From Kingella potus (lineage in GTDB: Bacteria; Pseudomonadota; Gammaproteobacteria; Burkholderiales; Neisseriaceae), in assembly GCF_900451175.1 (NCBI RefSeq), contig NZ_UGJJ01000001.1:496001-560000 (forward strand): a stretch of DNA of 64,000 bases. The letters run 5' to 3'. Shown here piece after piece: positions 18,311-26,203 of this stretch. Below the pieces are notes generated by a model, which searched no databases, was not told the origin of the DNA, and was given only the letters and a program-made list of their open reading frames with translations. Numbering within the stretch: the stretch's first letter is position 1; each line of letters opens with the position of its first letter. Made by a program: the position numbers and the translations under genes.

Positions 18311-18901
18311 ATGAACGCCAAAACCATCTTAACCAACTGGGTAGCGAGCTTTCATTTAAGCATCAGCAAATCCAACCCAAACGCGCAGCCAGCCCTGCTT
18401 GCCTACACCGCATCGCCCCAAGCCATCTGCCAAGCCAGCCTATCTGGCGAATTGCTGACTTATTACCAACACATCGTTCTGCCGCATTCCTGCTTGTTCG
18501 GCAACCGATTTTTCAATATTGAATGGATTGCGCTGGGCGAAGACAGCCGCAACCCCGATTATTTAGGCTTGGATTGCCTGCCCGCATGGCGCGAAAGTTA
18601 CCAAATTTTCGCGCAAACGCTGGGCGAAGATTTGATTTTTTGCGATATACGCGAAGCACGTTGCCCCGTTTACGGGCTGATTTCGGGCAATGATAGGCTG
18701 TTGCTATTAAGCGATTCGCTGTTTGATTTTCTGGCTTTTTATGCCGAATTAACCCGCCTGCAAGCGATAGAATTTAACGGCGCGATTTTTGCCGATGCCC
18801 AATTTAATTTGAATCCAGAGTTTGCGAACAGCGTTCGCGCCCGTTTTCAACATTTTTCGCCCGATGCCCAAGCAGGGTTAGCCCGATTTATGTTTTCATG
18901 A
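18311..18901 (+). CDS. Hypothetical protein, possibly SMI1/KNR4 (SUKH)-like
   Basis: A 196-residue soluble protein without signal peptide. The central part (about 95-160), with GEDLIFCDI, PVYGLISG and LLLLSDSLFDFLAFY, has the strand-then-'SDSF-FL' look of SMI1/KNR4 (SUKH) domains. SUKH proteins are often immunity proteins against contact-dependent nuclease toxins. This assignment is from memory of the pattern and is weak. It starts 25 bases after the previous small gene and its stop overlaps the next reading frame (ATGA at 18898-18901). Confidence 0.5.
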   Translation: MNAKTILTNWVASFHLSISKSNPNAQPALLAYTASPQAICQASLSGELLTYYQHIVLPHSCLFGNRFFNIEWIALGEDSRNPDYLGLDCLPAWRESYQIFAQTLGEDLIFCDIREARCPVYGLISGNDRLLLLSDSLFDFLAFYAELTRLQAIEFNGAIFADAQFNLNPEFANSVRARFQHFSPDAQAGLARFMFS

Positions 18902-19291
18902 TTTTCGGCATCATCGGATTGCCGCATTTACGCTATTGGGCGGCGGCGTGGGCGGGCTGTCGGTTTTTTCCGCATTGTGGCCGACTTACCAAGGTCTGGC
19001 AGATAGTTTTATTGATTCCATACTGTTTTTTTATATGCAGGCGGTTTGATCGGCAGCTGCGCAGGCTGCATTCCTGCCGCCGTGTGCGGCGTGCTGATCG
19101 CGCGAGAGCGGCTTACCCGCTCATGGAAAAGCAGCCTGATGGCAGCGGCTTACGGCTCGGTAATCGGTATTGCAGCCGGCACGCTGGTCGGTTTGATGGT
19201 TATGAGCCTTATCACGCTGCCGGTTTTTGCCGCAGCGGGCGGACTGTCCGCCGCTATTTTGTCGGCAATTGTCCTGCCCAAAGCGAAATAA
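18882..19291 (+). pseudogene. Frameshifted multi-helix membrane protein
   Basis: Two overlapping frames each read as hydrophobic membrane protein. The first holds TLLGGGVGGLSVFSALWPTY and ends FFYMQAV-stop at 19047-19049. The second, from about 19029, reads AGGLIGSCAGCIPAAVCGVL and continues through two glycine-rich helices to VLPKAK at 19291. They join into one protein if one T is added to the T7 run at 19026-19032. This is either a decayed gene, a phase-variable tract or a base-call error. The start of the gene is unclear. Function unknown. Confidence 0.5.
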
Positions 19292-19415
19292 GCCGTTTTC
19301 AGACGGCCTTTGCCATATAAGCGATATGCCTGCATTGCGATACAGAATATTGTGTGCGGCAAGGCCGTCTGAAAACGGTTAAACTTCAAACTTCATTTTG
19401 ACAAAAGGCAACATT

Positions 19416-19793
19416 ATGAAAATACGCACCCTTTTTTCAGCCGCCGTATTGGCAGCAATCATACTCAGCCCTGCGGCACAGGCAAAAGGCCGTTCCGGCA
19501 ATACCGAAAGCCCGCCCGCCAGTACCCGCTCCGCCGCCGGAAAAGCCGACGGCAGCAGCATGGCACGGGCGGTAAAAATCCATGAAAACGATACGGTGCG
19601 CGGCATTGCGGCGGAAAACAAATGGATTGCGGAAAACCTGCCGCAATACCGCAAAGTAGGACAGGCTCTGATGCAGGATCAGACCGGAATTTACGACAAA
19701 ATCACGGTGCAATCTGCCGACGGCAGCACACGCGACGTGTATTTTGAGATTAGTGAATTTTTCGGACGCATAGGCGGCAAATTGCTGCAATAA
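19416..19793 (+). CDS. Small secreted protein of unknown function
   Basis: A 125-residue protein with a clear signal peptide (MKIRTLF start, cleavage after SPAAQA near residue 24). A Ser/Gly/Pro-rich linker follows, then a compact charged domain with ENKWIAENLPQYRKVG and DVYFEISEFFGRIGG. ATG 19416 is preferred to the upstream TTG 19398 because it sits 8 bases after AAAGG and starts the signal peptide. It would be periplasmic or released. No family is recognised. The SDR gene follows 36 bases later on the same strand. Confidence 0.7.
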   Translation: MKIRTLFSAAVLAAIILSPAAQAKGRSGNTESPPASTRSAAGKADGSSMARAVKIHENDTVRGIAAENKWIAENLPQYRKVGQALMQDQTGIYDKITVQSADGSTRDVYFEISEFFGRIGGKLLQ

Positions 19794-19829
19794 AATTTCT
19801 GCAACTTTTATTTCATACAGGAGAAAAAC

Positions 19830-20783
19830 ATGACACAGGAAAAAGACATGGTACAAGCAGCAGATACGGCGCAAGAAACAGATACGGCGCAAGAAACAGA
19901 TACGGCGCAAGAAGTCAATGCAGGGCAAGAAACAAATAGGACAATATTCATCACCGGCGCATCAGCCGGATTCGGCGAGGCCATGTGCCGCACCTTTGCC
20001 GCCGCCGGATTCAAAGTCATCGGCGCGGCACGCCGCATACACAAACTCGAAACCTTGCAGGCCGAGCTGGGCGAACGTTTCCTCCCGCTCGAAATGGACA
20101 TGACCCGCGCCGAATCCATCGACCACGCCCTGCAAAACCTGCCCGAAGGCTTCGCACAAATCGACTGCCTGATCAACAATGCGGGCTTGGCTTTGGGCTT
20201 GGCGCGTGCCGACGAAGCCGATTTTGCCGACTGGCAGACCATGATCCAAACCAACATCACCGGCCTCACCTACCTTACCCGCCAAGTCGTGCCGCAAATG
20301 GTTGGACGCAAAAGCGGCTACATCATCAATATCGGCTCGATTGCCGGCAACTACCCCTATCCCGGCGGCAATGTTTACGGCGCAACCAAAGCCTATGTAC
20401 GCCAGTTCAGCCTCAACCTGCGTGCCGACCTCGCCGAAAGCGGCATCCGTGTGAGCAACATCGAACCCGGTTTGTGCGGCAACACCGAGTTTTCCAACGT
20501 GCGTTTCAAAGGCGATAACGAGCGCGCGGCAAAACTCTATGAAAACGTAGAATTTATCCGCCCCCAAGATATTGCCGACACCGCCTTGTGGCTCTATCAG
20601 CGTCCCGCGCACATGAATGTCAACACCATCGAAATCATGCCTGTGGCGCAAAGTTTCGGCGCACTGCCCGTTTACCGCGAAGCCCCGCCGCCCGCCCCCG
20701 AAGACGGTTTGGCCAAGACCGAAAACGGCTTTGAGAAACAGAGCGTATCGCTGTTCCAACAAATCAAATCGTGGTTTAAATAA
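19830..20783 (+). CDS. YdfG-like short-chain dehydrogenase/reductase with repeat extension
   Basis: A 317-residue classical SDR with NAD(P)-binding GASAGFGEA (about 43-51), NNAG, catalytic Ser in IGSIAG and Tyr/Lys in YGATK. The core resembles YdfG-type 3-hydroxy acid (L-allo-threonine/malonic semialdehyde) dehydrogenases; the exact substrate is not fixed. Unusually, about 35 residues precede the Rossmann fold, including AQETDT repeats made by an 18-bp DNA unit in 2.7 copies (19863-19912). The AGGAG box just before ATG 19830 shows that the extension is translated. A ~55-residue tail follows the core. Confidence 0.85.
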   Translation: MTQEKDMVQAADTAQETDTAQETDTAQEVNAGQETNRTIFITGASAGFGEAMCRTFAAAGFKVIGAARRIHKLETLQAELGERFLPLEMDMTRAESIDHALQNLPEGFAQIDCLINNAGLALGLARADEADFADWQTMIQTNITGLTYLTRQVVPQMVGRKSGYIINIGSIAGNYPYPGGNVYGATKAYVRQFSLNLRADLAESGIRVSNIEPGLCGNTEFSNVRFKGDNERAAKLYENVEFIRPQDIADTALWLYQRPAHMNVNTIEIMPVAQSFGALPVYREAPPPAPEDGLAKTENGFEKQSVSLFQQIKSWFK

Positions 20784-20811
20784 ACTGCGCAAGCCCCGCA
20801 CTGACATCAAA

Positions 20812-20843
20812 AGGCCGTCTGAAAATAATTTTTCAGACGGCCT
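20812..20843 (+). terminator. DUS hairpin terminator after the SDR gene
   Basis: Inverted uptake sequences at 20812-20823 and 20832-20843 with an 8-base loop, 28 bases after the SDR stop. Confidence 0.75.
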
Positions 20844-21091
20844 CTGCCGTTAAAGCAGGGGGTATCGCACAGCAACGCACGCGTTTTTTGCGGTTTGCAC
20901 GAAAGTTTCCGCGTAAGAAAACGAGGCCGTCTGAAAACACGGATTCGGCGCATCTGAAATACCGTTTGCGTTTTGTTTTTCAGACGGCCTGTCCTCCGCA
21001 GCGCAGAACGCCTGCGCTCCAAAACGACACACCCTGCCCATCATGCAAACGGCAGGGCGGCGGCTTTTTATTTGGTTCTCTACAAACAAAG
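20844..21091. other. Repeat-bearing gap before creA
   Basis: One degenerate hairpin-family copy is near 20857-20884. A loose DUS pair spans about 20924-20990, and degenerate pieces of the hairpin family continue to 21050. No gene is supported. Confidence 0.5.
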
Positions 21092-21124
21092 AGGCCGTCT
21101 GAAAATACTGTTTTCAGACGGCCT
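21092..21124 (-). terminator. DUS hairpin terminator of creA
   Basis: Inverted uptake sequences at 21092-21103 and 21113-21124, 10 bases past the creA stop on the minus strand. Confidence 0.75.
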
Positions 21125-21134
21125 CTTTTACCGT

Positions 21135-21680
21135 TTATTTCTGCGGCGCGGTTCCGATAATGCAGGAGCCGTAAACCTGTCCGCCCGATGACACGCCCTC
21201 CGCCGAAGCTGCCGCACCGCTGTAACAAGACCATGCGCTGAGCGAATTTTTCGGCGAGCCTTGAATGACCTTGTCGCTGTACACCATATAGGCAAAAGAT
21301 TTGCGCTTGGCATCATAGTAGCGCATGACCTGCATACTTTTGAAAACCAGGCTGGAGCTGCGTTTGAACACCTGCTTGGGCTTGGCCACGGCACGTTCGG
21401 AAAAACGTACGGCCGGCGCGGTCTGCACACAGGCGACGGATGCGTCGCTGGCATCTTCTTCGAGGTTTACAGTTTCTTTGAGGCCGCCTTTTTTGGCGTA
21501 GGACAGATAGCAGGTCAGCCCCTGCACGTCTTCGTCGTCGAAACCTTCGATTTCGATGCGGTCGTTTTTGCCGAGCAGATGAAACACCGTGCTGGCATTG
21601 CCGATTTTGTCAGCCTGAGAATCGCAGGCGGCCAGCGCGACAGCGGCCAACAGACAGGCGGAGATTAGTTTCAGATTCAT
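21135..21680 (-). CDS. creA: CreA-family lipoprotein
   Basis: A 181-residue protein of the CreA family, recognised from DKIGNASTVFHLLGKNDR, IEGFDDEDVQGLTCYLS and the following Asp/Ser/Cys pattern. The amino end is a lipoprotein signal peptide with lipobox LAAC and Cys19, whereas many CreA proteins have a plain signal peptide. CreA is conserved in proteobacteria and exported, but its role is unknown. ATG 21680 is preferred over an in-frame extension to 21791 because it begins the signal peptide. It marks the left border between core genome and the frp cassette region. Confidence 0.88.
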   Translation of the reverse strand: MNLKLISACLLAAVALAACDSQADKIGNASTVFHLLGKNDRIEIEGFDDEDVQGLTCYLSYAKKGGLKETVNLEEDASDASVACVQTAPAVRFSERAVAKPKQVFKRSSSLVFKSMQVMRYYDAKRKSFAYMVYSDKVIQGSPKNSLSAWSCYSGAAASAEGVSSGGQVYGSCIIGTAPQK

Positions 21681-21787
21681 AGAGATTCCGTAGCATGGTG
21701 TGAAGAAACGGGATTCTGCCACAGCCTGCGCGGGTTTCCAAACGCAGAGCCAACGCCCGCAAAAAACACTTTCGGCAAAACCGAACT

Positions 21788-21886
21788 TCAAATTAATACC
21801 GAATCAATAGTGTTACTACCAAATTGGCTTCCCAAGCCTGCAACTGCTGTTGCAGTTCCACCCATCGTTGGTTTTGCATTAGACAT
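21788..21886 (-). CDS. Truncated glycine-rich tip (cassette H)
   Basis: A 32-codon frame, MSNAKPTMGGTATAVAGLG and on to a TGA at 21788. It starts 8 bases after a strong GGAG box and directly follows the leftward membrane gene 21890-22471. The MSxx start and Gly/Ala/Thr-rich hydrophobic composition resemble the amino end of the second frpC-like protein (MSSSKGVTYLLSNIGG). It is best read as the 5' remnant of another toxin tip, lost downstream where creA's core region begins. Too short to identify by itself. Confidence 0.5.
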   Translation of the reverse strand: MSNAKPTMGGTATAVAGLGSQFGSNTIDSVLI

Positions 21887-21889
21887 AAA

Positions 21890-22471
21890 TTAATCTCCAT
21901 TACGAAAAAATAAATTATATTTAGCGGAAATAAATAAACAAACTAAAGAAATAAAGGCACCAATTAAAAAAATAATAAAAGTAATTTTATGTACATAAAC
22001 TTTAAATTTCTCCTGCCTTAACTCGTTATTAAAAAAATCCTCATCTCGAATAAAATGATACATACTAGATTTATCTTTTTCTTTAAAGTCTCCATTTACT
22101 AGCAATCCTACAATATTACGCCTAGAATCTTCAAATATTTCAATAATTTTAACATTATATCCAATTAATTTTTTATTATAAAAATTTTTATTACAAGGAT
22201 TAATATTATCCACACCCTCTATTCCACACGATGCAGAATAACTCACTCCCCTAAAATAAAATGTCAATCTATTAGAAACACGAATCCCTCCTTCTTCAAC
22301 TACATATTCAATACCATCCGGAACTACTACCTCATTAAGCAATAAACTTTCTCTACTTAGAAAATAAAATGCGACAGAAGAGAAAAAAAGTAAAACGAAA
22401 AGAAAAGCAAAAAAAATAAATTCAGTATTCCTGATAGAATAAATAAGATTTTTATAGAAATTAAAGAACAC
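21890..22471 (-). CDS. Membrane protein, candidate immunity partner (cassette H)
   Basis: A 193-residue AT-rich protein with an amino-terminal helix (about 18-40) and a carboxy-terminal helix (about 160-184), enclosing about 120 residues that hold two cysteines (SASCGIEG and NPCNKN). The topology predicts a periplasmic domain held by two inner-membrane helices. The same layout is seen in the gene before the second frpC-like gene (41744-42268). It sits 3 bases upstream of a tip remnant, so by position it is the candidate immunity or chaperone partner. No family is recognised. Confidence 0.6.
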   Translation of the reverse strand: MFFNFYKNLIYSIRNTEFIFFAFLFVLLFFSSVAFYFLSRESLLLNEVVVPDGIEYVVEEGGIRVSNRLTFYFRGVSYSASCGIEGVDNINPCNKNFYNKKLIGYNVKIIEIFEDSRRNIVGLLVNGDFKEKDKSSMYHFIRDEDFFNNELRQEKFKVYVHKITFIIFLIGAFISLVCLFISAKYNLFFRNGD

Positions 22472-22496
22472 TATATTTTACCTCAATTAAAATAAA

Positions 22497-23211
22497 GGGG
22501 GCTGTACTAGATAAGCAGTCATGTTAGACTGTAAAAATGAAGATAACCCATTGTAAAATAAAAAGAGTACCCAAAGGAAACTCCTTCAATTTTTTATACT
22601 CGAAGTTACCGCCCGTTCTACTGCCGATTTATTGGGCATCCACCCCAATTCAGCAGCACTGTTTTACCGCAAGATTCGTGAAGTCATCAACTACTATCTT
22701 TCATTGGAAGCTGACGCTGTTTTTGATGGCACTGTCGAATTAGATGAAAGCTATTTCGGTGGGCATCGCAAAGGCAAACGGGGGGGGCGGAGCAGCTGGA
22801 AAAGTGGCGGTATTTGGTATTCTTATAACGGGGCAGCAAAGTTTATACCGTGGTTGTTGAGAATGCCAAAAGAGAAACCTTACTTCCTGTTATTACAAGA
22901 AAAATCATGCCTGACAGCATGGTTTATACCGATTGTTTAAGCAGCTATGACGTGTTGGATGTAAGTGGTTTTACCCACCACCGCATCAATCACAGCAAGC
23001 TGTTTGCCGACAGACAAAACCACATCAACGGCATTGGGAATTTTTGGAATCAGGCAAAACGGGTTCTGCGAAAATACAATGGAATTGACCGTAAATCTTT
23101 CCAACTTTTCTTGAAAGAATGTGAGTTTCGTTTTAACTTTGGCACACCGTCCGAGCAGCTTAAAGTGCTGCGTCGGTGGTGTGAAATTTAGGGCTTATCT
23201 AGTACAGCCCC
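22497..23211 (+). mobile_element. Degenerate IS1016-type element (IS1595 family)
   Basis: The 715-bp copy starts GGGGCTGTACTAGATAAGC and ends with the inverse GCTTATCTAGTACAGCCCC. No 8-bp target duplication is visible (left AAAATAAA, right TTAATTTA), so the element has recombined or decayed. Its transposase frame is broken by a missing A near 22560 and an enlarged G run near 22780 compared with the intact copies at 33396 and 35744. Confidence 0.85.
22537..23191 (+). pseudogene. IS1016-type transposase, frameshifted
   Basis: Frame pieces read DESYFGGHRKGKR and later TDCLSSYDVLDVSGFTHHR and the terminal EQLKVLRRWCEI. They match the intact 217-residue transposase but lie in different frames, with several substitutions. 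It is not expected to be active. Confidence 0.85.
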
Positions 23212-23228
23212 TTAATTTAATAAGAGAT

Positions 23229-23466
23229 CGTACTAGATAAGCAGTCATATTGGACTGCAAAAATGAAGATAACCCATTGTAAACTAAAAAAGAGTACCCA
23301 AAGGAAACTCCTTCAATTTTTTATACTCGAAGTTACCGCCCGTTCTGCTGCCGATTTATTGAGCATACACCCCAATTCAGCAGCACTGTTTTACCGCAAA
23401 ATTCGTGAAGTCATCAGCTACTATCTTTCATTGGAAGCTGACGCTGTTTTTGATGGTGCTGTCGAA
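23229..23466 (+). mobile_element. IS1016-type remnant, 5' third only
   Basis: The sequence from CGTACTAGATAAGC to GCTGTCGAA matches the left third of the intact IS. It stops abruptly at 23466, where the 3' part of the leftward HExxH gene begins. It lies 18 bases after the degenerate full copy. The join has truncated the HExxH gene. Confidence 0.85.
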
Positions 23467-23807
23467 AATGATGATGCCTCATAATACTCTTTCATGCTTA
23501 ATGAACCAGCACGCGGCCAATCTACTTTTCTCATATACCCAAGATTATCGGCATGGCCGAGCTCATGAAACAGCGTCTCCAACCTATCATTTAAATTTTG
23601 ATTACCCGCTATTGAAATATCTCCATAATCCCTTTTTGTCTCATATGCAAATCCATTCACATTATTTAATTTTATAATGCCATTTTTGGCATAGTGCTGA
23701 TTTAATTGCCTTACCAGCGTTTTACTTTTAGCAAGCTCTCGTATCGTCTGATCTGGCACTTCAAGACTACGCAACCCACTTACTGATTCTTTAGAAAATA
23801 CAGCCAT
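23421..23807 (-). CDS. Truncated HExxH metallopeptidase-like tip (cassette G)
   Basis: A 128-codon frame of which residues 1-113 are native and the last ~15 are IS sequence read in reverse. The motif HELGH at 81-85 (ETLFHELGHADNLG) is the zinc-binding and catalytic signature of zincin peptidases, and a Glu in the later SMKEYYEAS segment could be the third ligand. The start has AAGGA 7 bases upstream. There is no signal peptide, as expected of a tip that would be exported as part of an RTX protein. It follows a secreted-protein gene by 29 bases. The Asp-Pro module and RTX part are absent, so it cannot be secreted as it stands. Confidence 0.65.
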   Translation of the reverse strand: MAVFSKESVSGLRSLEVPDQTIRELAKSKTLVRQLNQHYAKNGIIKLNNVNGFAYETKRDYGDISIAGNQNLNDRLETLFHELGHADNLGYMRKVDWPRAGSLSMKEYYEASSFSTAPSKTASASNER

Positions 23808-23836
23808 AATTCAATCCTTAAATAAAAATTACATGA

Positions 23837-24457
23837 TTAATTAAAAAAAACTTCAAAACGATGTACATATCCGAAAAAAGCGGATTTCATTAATAAAGTA
23901 AGTTTTTTCCCTTTCCAGTAATAAGCATAGTCTCCCCTATATACGCCAACAGTTCTGGGTTTCCCCCACGGCTTCCCGGCAATCATGACGGGGCTATATT
24001 CCTGTTCAGGCGGAGGGAGCAGGTCTGGGAACTTATCCTGCGTTGACAAAATAGAACTGTCCAGTGCCGCTCCTTCCCCTATTGTATCAACAGCCAGCTG
24101 CAACTTGCCATCTTCAAACTTCTGAATAAGCACACCAATGTTTTTGCTTAATTTCGAGTATCTGGGTAGCTTGTAAGACTGCACCCTGTCCCTAAACGAA
24201 CTGCGTTTTTCATCTCTAAGATCGGTTACATAGATCCCCCAAACGTTTTCCAAATCATCCGGTGGGGTTTCAAACAGGCACGCGCTATCCAAATTGCTGT
24301 ATAGCTGATACAACAAATGTTCCGTACTGGTTACCAAGGCCAGATTTTTACAGGCATGGGAAACAGCGGCGGAAGATTTTTCTTTCGCATCAACTGCTAG
24401 CACAGGAAATAACAAAACTACAAATAATAAACACAGTTTTATGTTGTATTTTATCAT
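23837..24457 (-). CDS. Secreted protein, candidate immunity partner (cassette G)
   Basis: A 206-residue AT-rich protein with a signal peptide (hydrophobic 8-22, cleavage after VLAVDA near 24). The mature part has two cysteines (SHACKNLA, DSACLFE) and ends in a Tyr/Lys-rich stretch (DYAYYWKGKKLTLL). It is predicted to be periplasmic. It precedes the HExxH tip by 29 bases on the same strand, in the partner-then-tip order seen throughout the region, so an inhibitor of that peptidase is the simplest guess. No family is recognised. Confidence 0.6.
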   Translation of the reverse strand: MIKYNIKLCLLFVVLLFPVLAVDAKEKSSAAVSHACKNLALVTSTEHLLYQLYSNLDSACLFETPPDDLENVWGIYVTDLRDEKRSSFRDRVQSYKLPRYSKLSKNIGVLIQKFEDGKLQLAVDTIGEGAALDSSILSTQDKFPDLLPPPEQEYSPVMIAGKPWGKPRTVGVYRGDYAYYWKGKKLTLLMKSAFFGYVHRFEVFFN

Positions 24458-24520
24458 TACATAAGCCCTTATTAATAGAAAAATTTCCTATCTCTGAGAA
24501 AGATTATTTTTATAAAATTA

Positions 24521-24676
24521 GGTAGTGTACTAGACAAACCCTAAATCATACTACCGACGCAGCACTTTAAGCTGATCGACGATATACCAAAGTTAAAACG
24601 AAACTCGCATTTTTGGAAATATTTACGGTCGATTCTATTGTATTTGTTAAAGTCTACATTTTTCCTAATTCCAAAT
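24521..24676 (-). mobile_element. IS1016-type remnant, degenerate end
   Basis: The 156 bases starting GGTAGTGTACTAGACAAACCCTAAAT follow the reversed right end of the intact IS (CGACGCAGCACTTTAAGCTG, then AAAGTTAAAACGAAACTC), with many substitutions and some deletion. The tip remnant at 24701-24784 ends against it. Confidence 0.75.
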
Positions 24677-24700
24677 AATAGAAGCTGATCTTCTAAGCTG

Positions 24701-24784
24701 TTAATCTGTCAGAAATAATACACTTTTACCTTGATAGCCTATAGCTGTCTTAACCGATTCATTAATTAATTTGTTATTTTCCAC
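24701..24784 (-). CDS. Short tip remnant (cassette F)
   Basis: A GTG at 24784, 5 bases after AAAGGA, opens a 27-codon frame (MENNKLINESVKTAIGYQG...) ending at TAA 24701. It follows the secreted-protein gene 24828-25568 and runs into an IS remnant. It is read as the 5' end of a lost toxin tip. The start resembles that of the neighbouring 49-residue frame (MENLYINGF). Confidence 0.4.
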   Translation of the reverse strand: MENNKLINESVKTAIGYQGKSVLFLTD

Positions 24785-24827
24785 AATATTCCTTTCATAT
24801 TATTACTCAAATCAGGATAAATATTCA

Positions 24828-25568
24828 CTAAACTAAAACGCATTGAAATTTTTTCATCTCATCCTTAGGATATTGATAAGTGAAGATCAACTCAAAGCTC
24901 CCAGCAAAAGGACCTTTTGAACCAAACTTAGCCTCAAAACTATTATCGTTCATTAAATAAACAGTTTTATTACGAATTTTTATTTTATAAAAATCTGTCC
25001 ACCCATATAAAAAGTTACTATCTGCCCAAAAGTTACAAAATTTTGTAATTCTAGTTAGCTTAACTTCCCCACTAAACTGCTCCTGGACTTTTTGTCTACA
25101 TAATATCTTATTCACACAATGAGAAAGACCCATAACTTGGATACTTTTAATTCTATCTAAATGAAATGTAACAGAAAAATAAACATTAGCTAAATAATTC
25201 TTCAACATTTTTCGTTTATCGTAATGTTGATAGGGATAGTCAACCATTTTACTGTCTTTACTATACGGCCAACCTTTTAACCTAATAACTGCTTCCCGAT
25301 AACCAACAGGATCAATTTCTTTAGTTAGTGAATAATAACCGTGATAATCGGTTTTTCTCTCCCAAACTAACCCTGATTTTTTTAAAAATGTCTGCTTATC
25401 ATTACTCTGCACCATATACTCAACCAAAGTTTGTAAGGAAACATTATTCAAATCAGGATTATTACTTTTTGCAAATGCAGTCATACTAAAATTAAAAAGT
25501 ATTATAAAATATAAAAAATATATTTTACCGAATGCTGAAAAAAAACCTCTAAATCCTGTATTTATCAA
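24828..25568 (-). CDS. Secreted protein, candidate immunity partner (cassette F)
   Basis: A 246-residue AT-rich protein with an amino-terminal signal peptide (hydrophobic about 15-30, cleavage after MTAFA near 33). The mature part is rich in Tyr, Lys and Phe and contains paired cysteines (SHCVNKILCRQ) and KFCNFWADSNFLYGW. It is predicted to be periplasmic. It is followed 43 bases later by a tip remnant, fitting the partner-then-tip order. No family recognised. Confidence 0.6.
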   Translation of the reverse strand: MINTGFRGFFSAFGKIYFLYFIILFNFSMTAFAKSNNPDLNNVSLQTLVEYMVQSNDKQTFLKKSGLVWERKTDYHGYYSLTKEIDPVGYREAVIRLKGWPYSKDSKMVDYPYQHYDKRKMLKNYLANVYFSVTFHLDRIKSIQVMGLSHCVNKILCRQKVQEQFSGEVKLTRITKFCNFWADSNFLYGWTDFYKIKIRNKTVYLMNDNSFEAKFGSKGPFAGSFELIFTYQYPKDEMKKFQCVLV

Positions 25569-25631
25569 AATATAACTCCCCTTTATATATTTAGCAAACT
25601 ATATCATCTACATAATATAATAAATGTTAGA

Positions 25632-25781
25632 TTAATGCATGAGCGAACTTCTTAATAATACATTATCCTCCACATCAATCATATGTTCTGTTACCGTACC
25701 ATTCTCAGCATCGTTAGAGATAGTTTTGATATTATTTAAAATATCAATTACAGCAAAACCATTTATATATAAATTTTCCAT
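25632..25781 (-). CDS. Short tip remnant or small protein (cassette E)
   Basis: A 49-codon frame, MENLYINGFAVIDILNNIK to VLLRSSLMH, starting at ATG 25781 behind AAAGG. It is acidic and has no signal peptide. It follows the membrane gene 25835-26155 on the same strand by 53 bases. It may be a complete small protein, but its place suggests the amino end of a truncated tip. Confidence 0.4.
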   Translation of the reverse strand: MENLYINGFAVIDILNNIKTISNDAENGTVTEHMIDVEDNVLLRSSLMH

Positions 25782-25834
25782 TTTAATAATAACCTTTATA
25801 AAATACTAAATATTTTAGAACAAATAAATAGGAT

Positions 25835-26155
25835 CTATTTTTTTATTAATCCCATAAAGGGGAACAACCAAAAAACAGCACCTACTGCAACTCCAAAAAA
25901 GAACGACTCAATTTTAAATAATTTTAAAATCCAACCATTTACTTCAGAATAATCATCTATAAATGGCTTTTTTAGAAAAAATCTACAATATAATTTTGTA
26001 ATTAATTGAGACATGGAAGTCACTATAACAAATAGTATCATAAAATTTCTATTTACAATCATTAGACTATGCATTACTGAAAAATCTCTAAAATTAAGAG
26101 ATACTGCAATACACATACATATTATGTATATCATCATACCTAAAACAATTAACAT
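25835..26155 (-). CDS. Membrane protein, candidate immunity partner (cassette E)
   Basis: A 106-residue AT-rich, very hydrophobic protein with three or four membrane helices (about 1-20, 35-55 and 80-103) and the short loop RFFLKKPFIDDYSEVNGW. GGAAAT precedes its ATG. Its place before the 49-codon frame repeats the partner-then-tip order. Multi-helix inner-membrane immunity proteins are typical for pore-forming toxins, but the partner tip here is lost and the role is inferred. Confidence 0.55.
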   Translation of the reverse strand: MLIVLGMMIYIICMCIAVSLNFRDFSVMHSLMIVNRNFMILFVIVTSMSQLITKLYCRFFLKKPFIDDYSEVNGWILKLFKIESFFFGVAVGAVFWLFPFMGLIKK

Positions 26156-26203
26156 ATTTCCATTAATCCATATTTTTATATTTTAAATTAATACTTAGTA
26201 AAA

